A stretch of DNA of 64,000 nucleotides from Tragulus kanchil (taxonomy: Eukaryota; Chordata; Mammalia; Artiodactyla; Tragulidae). The first letter of the stretch is position 1; every line of letters starts with the position of its first letter. The notes under the pieces are model-generated. The model did not search any database, was not told where the DNA came from, and worked only from the letters and a program-made list of their open reading frames with translations. The translations under genes were made by a program, and so were the position numbers. This document shows positions 25,650-37,670 of this stretch, piece after piece. The stretch is from NCBI GenBank assembly GCA_022376925.1, contig JAIOJX010000006.1:55647658-55711657 (forward strand), given 5' to 3'.

Positions 25650-27840
25650 AAGGCCAGTGGAATTTTGATGCCATGTGGGAGTATTAAGAGGGAAATATGG
25701 AATCATCACCCCAGTTGCATGCATTTTTAGGGTCATCCAGAGTGTGTTTTCTCCAAAAGACTGGAATTCTAGACTTTTCATCACATCTGTTTGTCAGGAA
25801 ACAACACCATCCCTTCGTTTGAGCATCTCTCTAGGTTGCTGCATGCCTGAGTTTGTGTTGCCACATTTCCATGAGCATGCAAATAGATTACTCTTATCAC
25901 AAATACTTTAACCTTCTGGTTTGGACCTATGCTTCGCCTACAATGCTTAAACAGCACAGAAACACCAACTGTGTGTTTATAACTGAACAAGAATGTTGGG
26001 TGAAGCCATAGAAGGAAGGAATGGCAACTCTTATTGAACCTGTGTGTTGCTGCTATGAAAGAGTTCCCTGAGGTACCCTGGCCCAACTCAGCTTCCCAGC
26101 ACCTCCCAGGTGCCCAGTACTGTCCCAAGTCCTGAGGATGCAGGGCTAACCTCCAGGGAGTCAGTAGGGGAGTCTGACCTCAAGTTGTGTAATCAGTGTT
26201 GTCACAGTTTTTATGGGAGCACAAATAAAAAAGAGTTTCCAACTACCCACTGGGGAAGGATCATGACCAGAGGGACATGGTGACCCACTAGGGCAGGCTC
26301 TAGAAGATGAGTAGGAATCTTCCTGTTGAGCAAGGAGGAAAAGGAATCTCAAGAAGGAACATAGGTACATTCAAAGGCCTGAAGATGTGAAAGAGAAGAG
26401 TTGGTGCCTGGGACACCAGGGAGTTTGGAATGACTGAAGAGGAACAGAAATGAGGCCAGAAAGGGAAGGACATGATAAGAAATTTGAACTTTCTCCTGAG
26501 GCAATAAAGGAGCTTTAGGGTGATTTTAAGAAGAGCTGAGCATGTTCAAATGTGTATTTTAAAAGGATCACACTGCCCATCTGGAGGACCATGGGCTGGA
26601 AGGGTCAAAAAGAGTCATGTTGGGCACAGGCAGAGGGGCCAGGTGGGAAAGGACACCTTTGTGAAGGGTTATGAGAGATCAGGAGATGGAGGAGCTCAGG
26701 ACAATGACCAGGCCTGTATGTTTACCAGATGGATGATCCTGGTATCAAATGAAGGCCAGTGGAATTGAGCATTGGAGTATTAAGAATTGAATCATCACCC
26801 CAGTTGCATGCATTTTTAGGGTCATCCAGAGTGTGTTTTCTCCAAAAGACTGGAATTCTAGACTTTTCATCACATCTGTTTGTCAGGAAACAACACCATC
26901 CCTTCGTTTGAGCATCTCTCTAGGTTGCTGCATGCCTGAGTTTGTGTTGCCACATTTCCATGAGCATGCAAATAGATTACTCTTATCACAAATACTTTAA
27001 CCTTCTGGTTTGGACCTATGCTTCGCCTACAATGCTTAAACAGCACAGAAACACCAACTGTGTGTTTATAACTGAACAAGAATGTTGGGTGAAGCCATAG
27101 AAGGAAGGAATGGCAACTCTTATTGAACCTGTGTGTTGCTGCTATGAAAGAGTTCCCTGAGGTACCCTGGCCCAACTCAGCTTCCCAGCACCTCCCAGGT
27201 GCCCAGTACTGTCCCAAGTCCTGAGGATGCAGGGCTAACCTCCAGGGAGTCAGTAGGGGAGTCTGACCTCAAGTTGTGTAATCAGTGTTGTCACAGTTTT
27301 TATGGGAGCACAAATAAAAAAGAGTTTCCAACTACCCACTGGGGAAGGATCATGACCAGAGGGACATGGTGACCCACTAGGGCAGGCTCTAGAAGATGAG
27401 TAGGAATCTTCCTGTTGAGCAAGGAGGAAAAGGAATCTCAAGAAGGAACATAGGTACATTCAAAGGCCTGAAGATGTGAAAGAGAAGAGTTGGTGCCTGG
27501 GACACCAGGGAGTTTGGAATGACTGAAGAGGGAACAGAAATGAGGCCAGAAAGGGAAGGACATGATAAGAAATTTGAACTTTCTCCTGAGGCAATAAAGG
27601 AGCTTTAGGGTGATTTTAAGAAGAGCTGAGCATGTTCAAATGTGTATTTTAAAAGGATCACACTGCCCATCTGGAGGACCATGGGCTGGAAGGGTCAAAA
27701 AGAGTCATGTTGGGCACAGGCAGAGGGGCCAGGTGGGAAAGGACACCTTTGTGAAGGGTTATGAGAGATCAGGAGATGGAGGAGCTCAGGACAATGACCA
27801 GGCCTGTATGTTTACCAGATGGATGATCCTGGTATCAAAT
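25650..27840. repeat. Tandem duplication 8, unit about 1,090-1,102 bp
   Basis: Copy A 25650-26750 and copy B 26752-27840. The first 40 bases of copy B are scrambled relative to copy A (GTGGAATTGAGCATTGGAG against GTGGAATTTTGATGCCATGT...), after which identity is nearly complete. Confidence 0.95.
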
Positions 27841-28580
27841 GGGCCACATGATGGTAGAGAAGGATGAGGTGTTTGAGGCATGGGTCAGGGAGAGGGGAGC
27901 AGGCAGGAGAGAGGGGAGATGAAGGAGGTTCGATCTCTTCCAAGAGCTGTAGAATTTGACAAATTATTCCCTCCCAAGATACTCTTCTCAAAGATACATT
28001 GCAATTTTAGCCACCTGCCCCTCACACACATCCATGCACATATGTGTACACACACTGATCCTAGCTCTTACCCTTCTCTGAGGTGATAGCCAGTCCAATT
28101 CTATTCTGAGCCACAGCCACAGAAAGAGGGCAGATTGGTTCACCAGTCTTTAAATGAAAATGCCGGTGCCCGTAATCTGCTGACAAAAGGTTAATTAGCC
28201 TGAGTTTTAAGCCCCAAATCCCTCAGGAAAGAGCCTGTCAGAAAGCGCCAAGCTTTCAGAAGAAAGCTTTCCCTGAATGAAGGGAGGGTGCAAGTTTTGT
28301 CCCGTGGCCCTTGTCTTGGACTGCTGTGACTGCACTGTGAGGGGAGGGGACCTGGATTCAGGTGAGCAAGGTCTTCCTATGACATCCCTTTCCCTACTGA
28401 GGCCAAGAGTGAGGATCGAAAAAAAGAAAATTCTAGAGCAGCATTCATGAAGGTCACTTAGACAGATGTCCTATAAACAAGGAGTTGGTGAGAGCAAGGA
28501 CTGAAGAGAGACACGGGAGACAAGGTCACCCTGAAACAGTTCTCACAGAGCAGCCGGGACAAAATCTGTTCAAACCAACT
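27841..28580. other. No gene recognised
   Basis: Unique sequence with a CA-rich patch (CACACACATCCATGCACA near 28023). I see no exon or known repeat in it. Confidence 0.5.
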
Positions 28581-30731
28581 ATATAAATTAGTCTGATATT
28601 TTGAAGCCATTCCTCAACACAGTGCTCCAATCCTGTTTCCCTGCAGATTCCTTAACTATGTAGAGAAAGTGAGAACACTACAGTACTCTTTTATACACAG
28701 GAGGGCTGGGCGGGCTCCCCTGCACGTGTGTCTGTCTGTGTGTCTCCCATCCCTGGAGCAGGCAGTGTTTGCAGAGTCATGGTGTCTGGGGACGTCCAGA
28801 CCAGAGACAGGCAAGGCCAGAGGAATTAGAGTTAATGAATACAGATAGCTCCTTCCAGCTTCTTGGCTGAAAGGGAAGGCACATCAGGCCAGTTGGTAGA
28901 AAAGAGTGAAGGATTTTGAGGGTAGGATTTTCTTTGTCAGAATCAGGAAATTTTTATAGGCTGAGGCAGAGGCAAATAGGGAAGGAAAGATGGAAGAGAC
29001 AGGAGAGAGGACACAACTGACGTGTGGGCTTTACTCTGAAGACGTGTGGCCCTGGTCTCTGCACAGCTCCTCTCTCTGAGCACCAGTGTGTTCTTCCCCT
29101 ATTTCAGGCACAGCATGGCTCTGTCTTACCTCTGTGGTCTATGGAAGCAGATTTACTCCACAGGAGGGGTTAGAAGTAGCCTGGAGCTGCTCTCGGTAGG
29201 AGGCAGGCCATCCAGCTTCTCTGCAGGACCCTTTCCATTGCCCCCAGCTTCCAGACTGAGGCCCAGCTGACCTCCTGCCTCTTCTCTTCCTGAGGGTCCA
29301 GGTCCCCAGATTTCCTCCATCTACTAACTGCACACTCCGATGTCCTGGAAGCAGCTCAGCCCTCTTCCAGCCAGCTCAGGCTTAAAAAGGACGCCTCTCT
29401 CTCCACCCAGGTCCTGCTGTACTATTTGCAGCATACAGAGGCTGCTCTTACTCTGTTAGCAACTTTGATCAGGTTGTCTGAAACAAGTGTGCCTCCTCCG
29501 CTTCTCTGCAGTTTGCCAGCACACCCCTCAGATCAGTGGCCCACTCCCTGTCATCTAGCATGCCTCCCATGTCTCAGCCCTGACACCTGAACAGGCGAGC
29601 CACACCTCTGCTGGGACCTCTCCTCTGGTTTCAGCATCAGCCCTTGATAACACAAATTTAAATATAAATTAGTCTGATATTTTGAAGCCATTCCTCAACA
29701 CAGTGCTCCAATCCTGTTTCCCTGCAGATTCCTTAACTATGTAGAGAAAGTGAGAACACTACAGTACTCTTTTATACACAGGAGGGCTGGGCGGGCTCCC
29801 CTGCACGTGTGTCTGTCTGTGTGTCTCCCATCCCTGGAGCAGGCAGTGTTTGCAGAGTCATGGTGTCTGGGGACGTCCAGACCAGAGACAGGCAAGGCCA
29901 GAGGAATTAGAGTTAATGAATACAGATAGCTCCTTCCAGCTTCTTGGCTGAAAAGGGAAGGCACATCAGGCCAGTTGGTAGAAAAGAGTGAAGGATTTTG
30001 AGGGTAGGATTTTCTTTGTCAGAATCAGGAAATTTTTATAGGCTGAGGCAGAGGCAAATAGGGAAGGAAAGATGGAAGAGACAGGAGAGAGGACACAACT
30101 GACGTGTGGGCTTTACTCTGAGGACGTGTGGCCCTGGTCTCTGCACAGCTCCTCTCTCTGAGCACCAGTGTGTTCTTCCCCTATTTCAGGCACAGCATGG
30201 CTCTGTCTTACCTCTGTGGTCTATGGAAGCAGATTTACTCCACAGGAGGGGTTAGAAGTAGCCTGGAGCTGCTCTCGGTAGGAGGCAGGCCATCCAGCTT
30301 CTCTGCAGGACCCTTTCCACTGCCCCCAGCTTCCAGACTGAGGCCCAGCTGACCTCCTGCCTCTTCTCTTCCTGAGGGTCCAGGTCCCCAGATTTCCTCC
30401 ATCTACTAACTGCACACTCCGATGTCCTGGAAGCAGCTCAGCCCTCTTCCAGCCAGCTCAGGCTTAAAAAGGACGCCTCTCTCTCCACCCAGGTCCTGCT
30501 GTACTATTTGCAGCATACAGAGGCTGCTCTTACTCTGTTAGCAACTTTGATCAGGTTGTCTGAAACAAGTGTGCCTCCTCCCGCTTCTCTGCAGTTTGCC
30601 AGCACACCCCTCAGATCAGTGGCCCACTCCCTGTCATCTAGCATGCCTCCCATGTCTCAGCCCTGACACCTGAACAGGCGAGCCACACCTCTGCTGGGAC
30701 CTCTCCTCTGGTTTCAGCATCAGCCCTTGAT
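28581..30731. repeat. Tandem duplication 9, unit about 1,081 bp
   Basis: Copy A 28581-29648 and copy B 29662-30731, separated by 13 filler bases (AACACAAATTTAA) that look like a noisy version of the flank before copy A. Differences include an extra A and an extra C in homopolymer runs. Confidence 0.96.
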
Positions 30732-30803
30732 GTGGAAGCCTCTTCCTGTTAAGTCCTCTCCTCCCCTCTCTAATCTCCTGTCCCCACCTCCATTCACTTC
30801 CAG

Positions 30804-31091
30804 CAAGTTCAGCTGTGGGCAGTCTTTGAGCATTTATCCTAAAATCCTGAAGGGCCCGGTGCCAATGCGAAAGGCCAGCCTTCACCACTCAGATGCAGAC
30901 ATTCACTGTGCCCTTGTGGCATCTGTCAGACAAACCCAAGACATCCAGAAGGATGAAGCAGCTGAAAAACCCAGTTTAATAGAGAGGAAAAGGCTCCAGG
31001 AGAGAATGGAAGAAATTATACTGGCCAGTGGAGGCCTAGACATGCATGCAATATGGAAGAGGTCACTCTGTCACTGTCGTTTCATGATCGT
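30804..31091 (+). CDS. Possible unrecognised coding exon
   Basis: A long pyrimidine tract (CCTCCCCTCTCTAATCTCC... ending TTCCAG, AG at 30802-30803) precedes an open frame of 288 bases that ends just before a good donor, GTGAGA, at 31092. The exon length is a multiple of three and both ends are in the same phase, as for a cassette exon. The encoded stretch is coding-like: YPKILKGPVPMRKASLHHSD, then DIHCALVASVRQTQDIQKDE, then a charged probable helix PSLIERKRLQERMEEIILAS. I do not recognise the protein. The DIHCALVASVRQ segment only loosely recalls actin-binding WH2 motifs, which is a guess. It is not part of SYT9 as I know it. The frame is intact in both copies of duplication 10. Confidence 0.33.
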
Positions 31092-31895
31092 GTGAGACCT
31101 TAACCTGTAACCATGAGAAGGGTTCTGTGTTCTAGGAAGAAAGGTCAAGGGGAGTCTGTGTTGGAGCAGAGGGTGCGCTAATAGAAGGAGGAGCCTATCT
31201 GATCTCTAGTAGCCTCAGAAATGCTGGGATCTACATGCCAAGGCACCTGTGGACATGTCTGACCCCCACTCAGAGCGCTGCCTCAGCTCAGCCTGTCACA
31301 AGCACACACAGCTTCATCTTCACTATCTGTCACTGTGGTTTGTACAGGTGATGGGATCCACGGAGGCATATACTCCCAACAACCAGTTTGCAGGTTGCCC
31401 AGTGACACAGCCTGATACCACAAAGATGGGCTGACCCAGTTAGGTACTACCCCTGAACTTGGTAGATATCTAGAAAATAAGGCATCAGCAGAACCATAAA
31501 ATAAAGGGAGGCTTTAGAGGTCTTGTTGGGCTATGATGATCACATTATAAGTATGCTGACAGGTGAGTGGAAATACTTGTTTAGTGGAGGATAAGTAAGA
31601 CAACTGGTGAAAAGAAGAGAGAACAGAAAAGTCTCACTAGTTGCAGACCAGAAAGGATCAACTGTATATAACACAGGGAATTCTCAATACTCTGTAATAA
31701 CCTATGGGCTCTTCAGCAACCGTTGATGTGGAAGCCTCTTCCTGTTACCCCAGCCCCCTCCCTGAACAGGCGAGCCACACCTCTGCTGGGACCTCTCCTC
31801 TGGTTTCAGCATCAGCCCTTGATGTGGAAGCCTCTTCCTGTTAAGTCCTCTCCTCCCCTCTCTAATCTCCTGTCCCCACCTCCATTCACTTCCAG

Positions 31896-32183
31896 CAAGT
31901 TCAGCTGTGGGCAGTCTTTGAGCATTTATCCTAAAATCCTGAAGGGCCCGGTGCCAATGCGAAAGGCCAGCCTTCACCACTCAGATGCAGACATTCACTG
32001 TGCCCTTGTGGCATCTGTCAGACAAACCCAAGACATCCAGAAGGATGAAGCAGCTGAAAAACCCAGTTTAATAGAGAGGAAAAGGCTCCAGGAGAGAATG
32101 GAAGAAATTATACTGGCCAGTGGAGGCCTAGACATGCATGCAATATGGAAGAGGTCACTCTGTCACTGTCGTTTCATGATCGT
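31896..32183 (+). CDS. Possible unrecognised coding exon, duplicate copy
   Basis: Second copy of 30804-31091, exactly 1,092 bases downstream, with the same acceptor, frame and donor. If duplication 10 is an assembly artefact this is not a separate exon. Confidence 0.3.
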
Positions 32184-32744
32184 GTGAGACCTTAACCTGT
32201 AACCATGAGAAGGGTTCTGTGTTCTAGGAAGAAAGGTCAAGGGGAGTCTGTGTTGGAGCAGAGGGTGCGCTAATAGAAGGAGGAGCCTATCTGATCTCTA
32301 GTAGCCTCAGAAATGCTGGGATCTACATGCCAAGGCACCTGTGGACATGTCTGACCCCCACTCAGAGCGCTGCCTCAGCTCAGCCTGTCACAAGCACACA
32401 CAGCTTCATCTTCACTATCTGTCACTGTGGTTTGTACAGGTGATGGGATCCACGGAGGCATATACTCCCAACAACCAGTTTGCAGGTTGCCCAGTGACAC
32501 AGCCTGATACCACAAAGATGGGCTGACCCAGTTAGGTACTACCCCTGAACTTGGTAGATATCTAGAAAATAAGGCATCAGCAGAACCATAAAATAAAGGG
32601 AGGCTTTAGAGGTCTTGTTGGGCTATGATGATCACATTATAAGTATGCTGACAGGTGAGTGGAAATACTTGTTTAGTGGAGGATAAGTAAGACAACTGGT
32701 GAAAAGAAGAGAGAACAGAAAAGTCTCACTAGTTGCAGACCAGA

Positions 32745-32925
32745 AAGGATCAACTGTATATAACACAGGGAATTCTCAATACTCTGTAATAACCTATGTG
32801 CTAAAAGAATCAAAAAAGAGTGGATACATGTATGTTTATAACTGATTCACTTTGCTGTACAACAGAAACTAGCACAACATTGTAAACTCAAGTATACTTC
32901 AATGTAAATTAAAAAAAAAAAATAG
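32745..32925 (+). repeat. L1-type LINE 3' end
   Basis: ATAACACAGGGAATTCTCAA, CTCTGTAATAACCTATG, TTCACTTTGCTGTACAACAG and ACAACATTGTAAACTCAAG, ending in an A run at about 32911, are the typical cetartiodactyl LINE 3'-terminal sequence. A truncated copy of its start is at about 31655-31706 in duplication 10. Confidence 0.65.
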
Positions 32926-33097
32926 CAGACTAGACCCAAGATCCATAAGTTATGATGCTGATGTTCCAGGGGTTGCCTTGGAACTATAACAGAGCTCCTG
33001 CTTGGTTCTTCCTCAGGGCCACTCTTAGCATGGTCCCTTGTCCTGGAACCTCTGTGAGAATCCATTACCATTGTCACTCCATGAGTGCTTCTTTTTT

Positions 33098-33345
33098 AGC
33101 TTATTTATTTATTTATTTATGGCTATTCTGGGTTTTCACTGCTATCACAGGCGGTTCTTTAGTTGCAAGGAGTTGGGGCTACTCTCTAGTTGAGGTGAGC
33201 GGGCTTCTTGTTGCGATGACTTATTATGGAACTCGGGCTTTGGGGCTCACAGGCTTCAATAGTTGTGGTACATGGTCTCAATAGTTGCAGCTCTGAGGCT
33301 TTAGAGTGCAGGCTCAATCGTTGTGGTTCACTGGCCTTAAAATAT
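33098..33345 (-). repeat. tRNA-headed cetartiodactyl SINE body (CHR-like), truncated
   Basis: ATTTATTTATTTATTTATGG is followed by the CACAGGCGGTTCTTTAGTTGC, ACTCTCTAGTTGAGGTGAGC and CAATAGTTGTGG blocks, the same body as at 20600-20913. The tRNA-like head that should be at the right is missing, so the element is truncated at its 5' end. Confidence 0.8.
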
Positions 33346-33712
33346 TTGGTGGGGATGTCTCTGAATAAAAAAGAAGCTAGAATGAGCAGAAAAACACAAG
33401 TAGAAATGTGTTTTACCCCACTGAGAGGAGTCCAGAGTTTCTGGAAGAGAAACAGAGATGAAGCAAACCTGTAAGAAAGTGGGTGTGAAGAAAACTGCTT
33501 AGAGAGAAGCTTAGAAAGACCTTGGTTGGCAACTCCCTGTTGGGGAGCTTAGAGCAGCTGTGCATGGGTCTCACAGTTCTGATGGCAAGATGCCTTCCTG
33601 ATGATGACTCAGGAGTCACAGAAAGTGAGCCCAAACCGGGCAAACCCATTGCTTCTCTTGACTAGAGACACCCCACTAGAGCAAACACAGATACATCTTC
33701 AGACAAAATGAT

Positions 33713-36032
33713 CTGGAGTAGAAGACTTGAGGATATGGGCACGTCATTACTTCTTTCCCTCACCCTTTGGGATGCTGGGAGACTGAGGAACAGCTCAAAG
33801 ATCAACTGTTGCCTACAAAGATAAGGTTAATGTTTAGCTGAGGCTCTGAATCCTGGCTTCGTGGACCAGAAGAAACCATTCTTAGCCAGGAATGCAGAAG
33901 AGCTCATGAAGATGTGGGGGACTGGTGACTGATGAGTTTCTCTCATCAAGAGAGTTTAAAAGTGAATACCAGGAGGCAAAGAGAAACAACAGAACAAAGC
34001 AGACAACCCATGAGACTAGTTGCTATAAATGGTATCAAGTGGGAAACAGAAAAAGAGTTTCACGACAGGCAGTGCCCTTGAGGGAGGACCAAAAGCCCAG
34101 CTGCAAGTGGCCTTAGGTATCCCAATGCATTCCTCACAGTGAACAGACACTAACCCGGAGCAGTGTCTGCAGACACCCGAGGAGGTCAACTGATCAGTTA
34201 GAAATGGGGAGACCTATGTGCTGTGCCTGCCTGGAAAACTGTGAATCTGAGGCTGAAGGCTCATTGAAAAGCAGATGCATGGAACTTAGGAGAAATGACC
34301 TCACTTTAGGAGTATCAGAGGGAGAGAGAATACACTTCTGAATCAAATCTTAGCATAAGAGCAGACAGAAAAAGAGACTTCCTTGAAATTTTCATTGGTT
34401 GAAAACAGAGGATCTGACAAGTTCTTGAGTTGTTTGGCTGGCAGGATAAATCAGAACACTTTTGATGTAATGAACATAGTGAAGAGGAGGCAAATTAGAG
34501 GTGTGGGATTCAGAGATACAAACTACTGTGTATAAAATAGATAAGCAATAAGGATATATTGCATAGCACAGGGAATTAGAGCCATTATCTTATAATAAGT
34601 TTTAATGGAGTATAATCTAAAAAATGTTGAATCATTATGCTGTACACCTGAAACTGATATTGTAAATCAGTTGTACCTCCATTAAAACAAACATAAGAAA
34701 AGACTAGAAGTCCTGACACAAACTGGATTGAACAATGAGAAAATGTGTCATGTGGCTAAGAGAATTAGAGGGAGGGCAGCAATCAGGGATGGGAGATTCA
34801 GGAGCTAATGATGGGGCAGGAACATGGGATCCTTCCTGGCAGTGATGTTCAGGTTGGCAGGAAGGTGGGTGCTGGAGTAGAAGACTTGAGGATATTGGGC
34901 ACGTCATTACTTGTTTCCCTCACCCTTTGGGATGCTGGGAGACTGAGGAACAGCTCAAAGATCAACTGTTGCCTACAAAGATAAGGTTAATGTTTAGCTG
35001 AGGCTCTGAATCCTGGCTTCGTGGACCAGAAGAAACCATTCTTAGCCAGGAATGCAGAAGAGCTCATGAAGATGTGGGGGACTGGTGACTGATGAGTTTC
35101 TCTCATCAAGAGAGTTTAAAAGTGAATACCAGGAGGCAAAGAGAAACAACAGAACAAAGCAGACAACCCATGAGACTAGTTGCTATAAATGGTATCAAGT
35201 GGGAAACAGAAAAAGAGTTTCACGACAGGCAGTGCCCTTGAGGGAGGACCAAAAGCCCAGCTGCAAGTGGCCTTAGGTATCCCAATGCATTCCTCACAGT
35301 GAACAGACACTAACCCGGAGCAGTGTCTGCAGACACCCGAGGAGGTCAACTGATCAGTTAGAAATGGGGAGACCTATGTGCTGTGCCTGCCTGGAAAACT
35401 GTGAATCTGAGGCTGAAGGCTCATTGAAAAGCAGATGCATGGAACTTAGGAGAAATGACCTCACTTTAGGAGTATCAGAGGGAGAGAGAATACACTTCTG
35501 AATCAAATCTTAGCATAAGAGCAGACAGAAAAAGAGACTTCCTTGAAATTTTCATTGGTTGAAAACAGAGGATCTGACAAGTTCTTGAGTTGTTTGGCTG
35601 GCAGGATAAATCAGAACACTTTTGATGTAATGAACATAGTGAAGAGGAGGCAAATTAGAGGTGTGGGATTCAGAGATACAAACTACTGTGTATAAAATAG
35701 ATAAGCAATAAGGATATATTGCATAGCACAGGGAATTAGAGCCATTATCTTATAATAAGTTTTAATGGAGTATAATCTAAAAAATGTTGAATCATTATGC
35801 TGTACACCTGAAACTGATATTGTAAATCAGTTGTACCTCCATTAAAACAAACATAAGAAAAGACTAGAAGTCCTGACACAAACTGGATTGAACAATGAGA
35901 AAATGTGTCATGTGGCTAAGAGAATTAGAGGGAGGGCAGCAATCAGGGATGGGAGATTCAGGAGCTAATGATGGGGCAGGAACATGGGATCCTTCCTGGC
36001 AGTGATGTTCAGGTTGGCAGGAAGGTGGGTGC
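33713..36032. repeat. Tandem duplication 11, unit about 1,159 bp
   Basis: Copy A 33713-34871 and copy B 34872-36031. Copies differ near the left edge only (GATATGGGCACG versus GATATTGGGCACG, TTCTTTCCC versus TTGTTTCCC). It interlocks with duplication 12. Confidence 0.97.
34535..34692 (+). repeat. L1-type LINE 3' end
   Basis: GGATATATTGCATAGCACAG, ATGCTGTACACCTGAAACTG and TTGTAAATCAGTTGTACCTC resemble the same 3'-terminal family as at 32745-32925. Copies brought by duplications 11 and 12 are at about 35694-35852 and 36824-36965. Confidence 0.6.
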
Positions 36033-36068
36033 ACTTCCAGGCATTGTGTCCATGTGTGAAAATTATCA

Positions 36069-36118
36069 GGTGAAAATGCACTTCCTGAAGCTAGGTGAAA
36101 ATGCACTTCCTGAAGCTA
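36069..36118. repeat. 25-bp unit in two tandem copies
   Basis: Two exact copies of a 25-base unit beginning GGTGAAAATGCACTTCC lie at 36069-36093 and 36094-36118. The same pair recurs at about 37181-37230 through duplication 12. The last ten bases, CCTGAAGCTA, also form the target-site duplication of the adjoining SINE. Confidence 0.95.
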
Positions 36119-36236
36119 GTGTTAGTTGATTAGTTGTGTCGGGTTCTTTGCAACCCCATGGACTGTAGCCCCCCAGGCTCGTCTGTCCATGCAATTCTCC
36201 AGGCAAGAATACTGAAGTGGGCTTCCGTTTCCTTCT
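36119..36236 (-). repeat. Bov-A SINE monomer with target-site duplication
   Basis: GTTGTGTCGGGTTCTTTGCA, CCCATGGACTGTAGCCC, GTCTGTCCATGCAATTCTCC and CAGGCAAGAATACTGAAGTG match the Bov-A unit. CCTGAAGCTA flanks it at 36109-36118 and 36237-36246. A duplicate copy is at about 37231-37348. Confidence 0.9.
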
Positions 36237-36558
36237 CCTGAAGCTAAGGGGCAAGGAATAAATTTCTCAAGTCCCCAACAGACTTTCCTTTTATACATCA
36301 GGGTAACAGTCACTAGCCAAAGGAATGGGATTACATGGGCAAAAAAATGTCCAGCCCTGAAATTGGATCCCCTCTCCATGAGATGCATAGGTGTGTTGGG
36401 AGGTGGGGAGAGGTGCGACGTAGAAAGACTCAGGGTTGGCTTAGGAAGAAAGAAATAGGGGGGATGGAGGCTGACTGGATCATTAACAGTAAACTTCACC
36501 AGATATCTTCTGTTCAACGTAGACAGTAAGAAAAAGTGTATATTAAAATGTGAAGGAT

Positions 36559-36807
36559 GGACTTCCCTGGTAGCTCAGTGGTAAAGAGTCTGCCTGCCAA
36601 TACAGGAGGTTCACTCTCTAATCCAGGAAGATCCCACGTGCTGCGGAGCAACTAAACCCGTGAGCCACAACTATAGAGCCTGTGCTCTAGAGCTTCAGAT
36701 CCGCAACTACTGAAGCCTGTGTGCCCTAGAGCCCAAGTTCCACAACAAGAAGTCACCACAGCCAGAAGTCTGCTCACCTCAACTAGAGAACAGCCCCACT
36801 CCTGCAG
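36559..36807 (+). repeat. tRNA-headed SINE (CHR-like), truncated by a junction
   Basis: GGACTTCCCTGGTAGCTCAG starts the tRNA-like head, followed by AACCCGTGAGCCACAACTAT body blocks. The copy stops at the edge of duplication 12 without an A-tail. Confidence 0.88.
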
Positions 36808-37670
36808 CGTAAAATAGAGAAAAGGATATATTGCAAAGCACAGTTAATTAGAGCCATTATCATATAATAAGTTTTAATGGAGTATAATCTAAAAAATGTT
36901 GAATCATTATGCTGTACACCTGAAACTGATATTGTAAATCAGTTGTACCTCCATTAAAACAAACATAAGAAAAGACTAGAAGTCCTGACACAAACTGGAT
37001 TGAACAATGAGAAAATGTGTCATGTGGCTAAGAGAATTAGAGGGAGGGCAGCAATCAGGGATGGGAGATTCAGGAGCTAATGATGGGGCAGGAACATGGG
37101 ATCCTTCCTGGCAGTGATGTTCAGGTTGGCAGGAAGGTGGGTGCACTTCCAGGCATTGTGTCCATGTGTGAAAATTATCAGGTGAAAATGCACTTCCTGA
37201 AGCTAGGTGAAAATGCACTTCCTGAAGCTAGTGTTAGTTGATTAGTTGTGTCGGGTTCTTTGCAACCCCATGGACTGTAGCCCCCCAGGCTCGTCTGTCC
37301 ATGCAATTCTCCAGGCAAGAATACTGAAGTGGGCTTCCGTTTCCTTCTCCTGAAGCTAAGGGGCAAGGAATAAATTTCTCAAGTCCCCAACAGACTTTCC
37401 TTTTATACATCAGGGTAACAGTCACTAGCCAAAGGAATGGGATTACATGGGCAAAAAAATGTCCAGCCCTGAAATTGGATCCCCTCTCCATGAGATGCAT
37501 AGGTGTGTTGGGAGGTGGGGAGAGGTGCGAACGTAGAAAGACTCAGGGTTGGCTTAGGAAGAAAGAAATAGGGGGGATGGAGGCTGACTGGATCATTAAC
37601 AGTAAACTTCACCAGATATCTTCTGTTCAACGTAGACAGTAAGAAAAAGTGTATATTAAAATGTGAAGGA

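Larger units (their letters stand above)
23544..25823. repeat. Tandem duplication 7, unit about 1,134 bp
   Basis: Copy A 23544-24677 and copy B 24678-25823. Copy A lacks about 15 bases near its right end (CATCCAGTGTTTTGCTGG versus CATCCAGAGTGTGTTTTCTC...), while copy B and the third copy in duplication 8 agree with each other. It shares 23544-23596 with duplication 6 and 25650-25823 with duplication 8. Confidence 0.96.
30670..32798. repeat. Tandem duplication 10, unit about 1,092 bp
   Basis: Copy A 30670-31706 and copy B 31762-32798. The 55 bases between them include a second, displaced copy of GATGTGGAAGCCTCTTCCTG from 30730. It shares about 60 bases with the right edge of duplication 9. 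Confidence 0.95.

Noticed and set aside
36122..36517. 131-residue minus-strand frame with ASGEGNGSPLQYSCLEN
   Set aside because: That peptide is the usual translation of the Bov-A SINE, not a gene.
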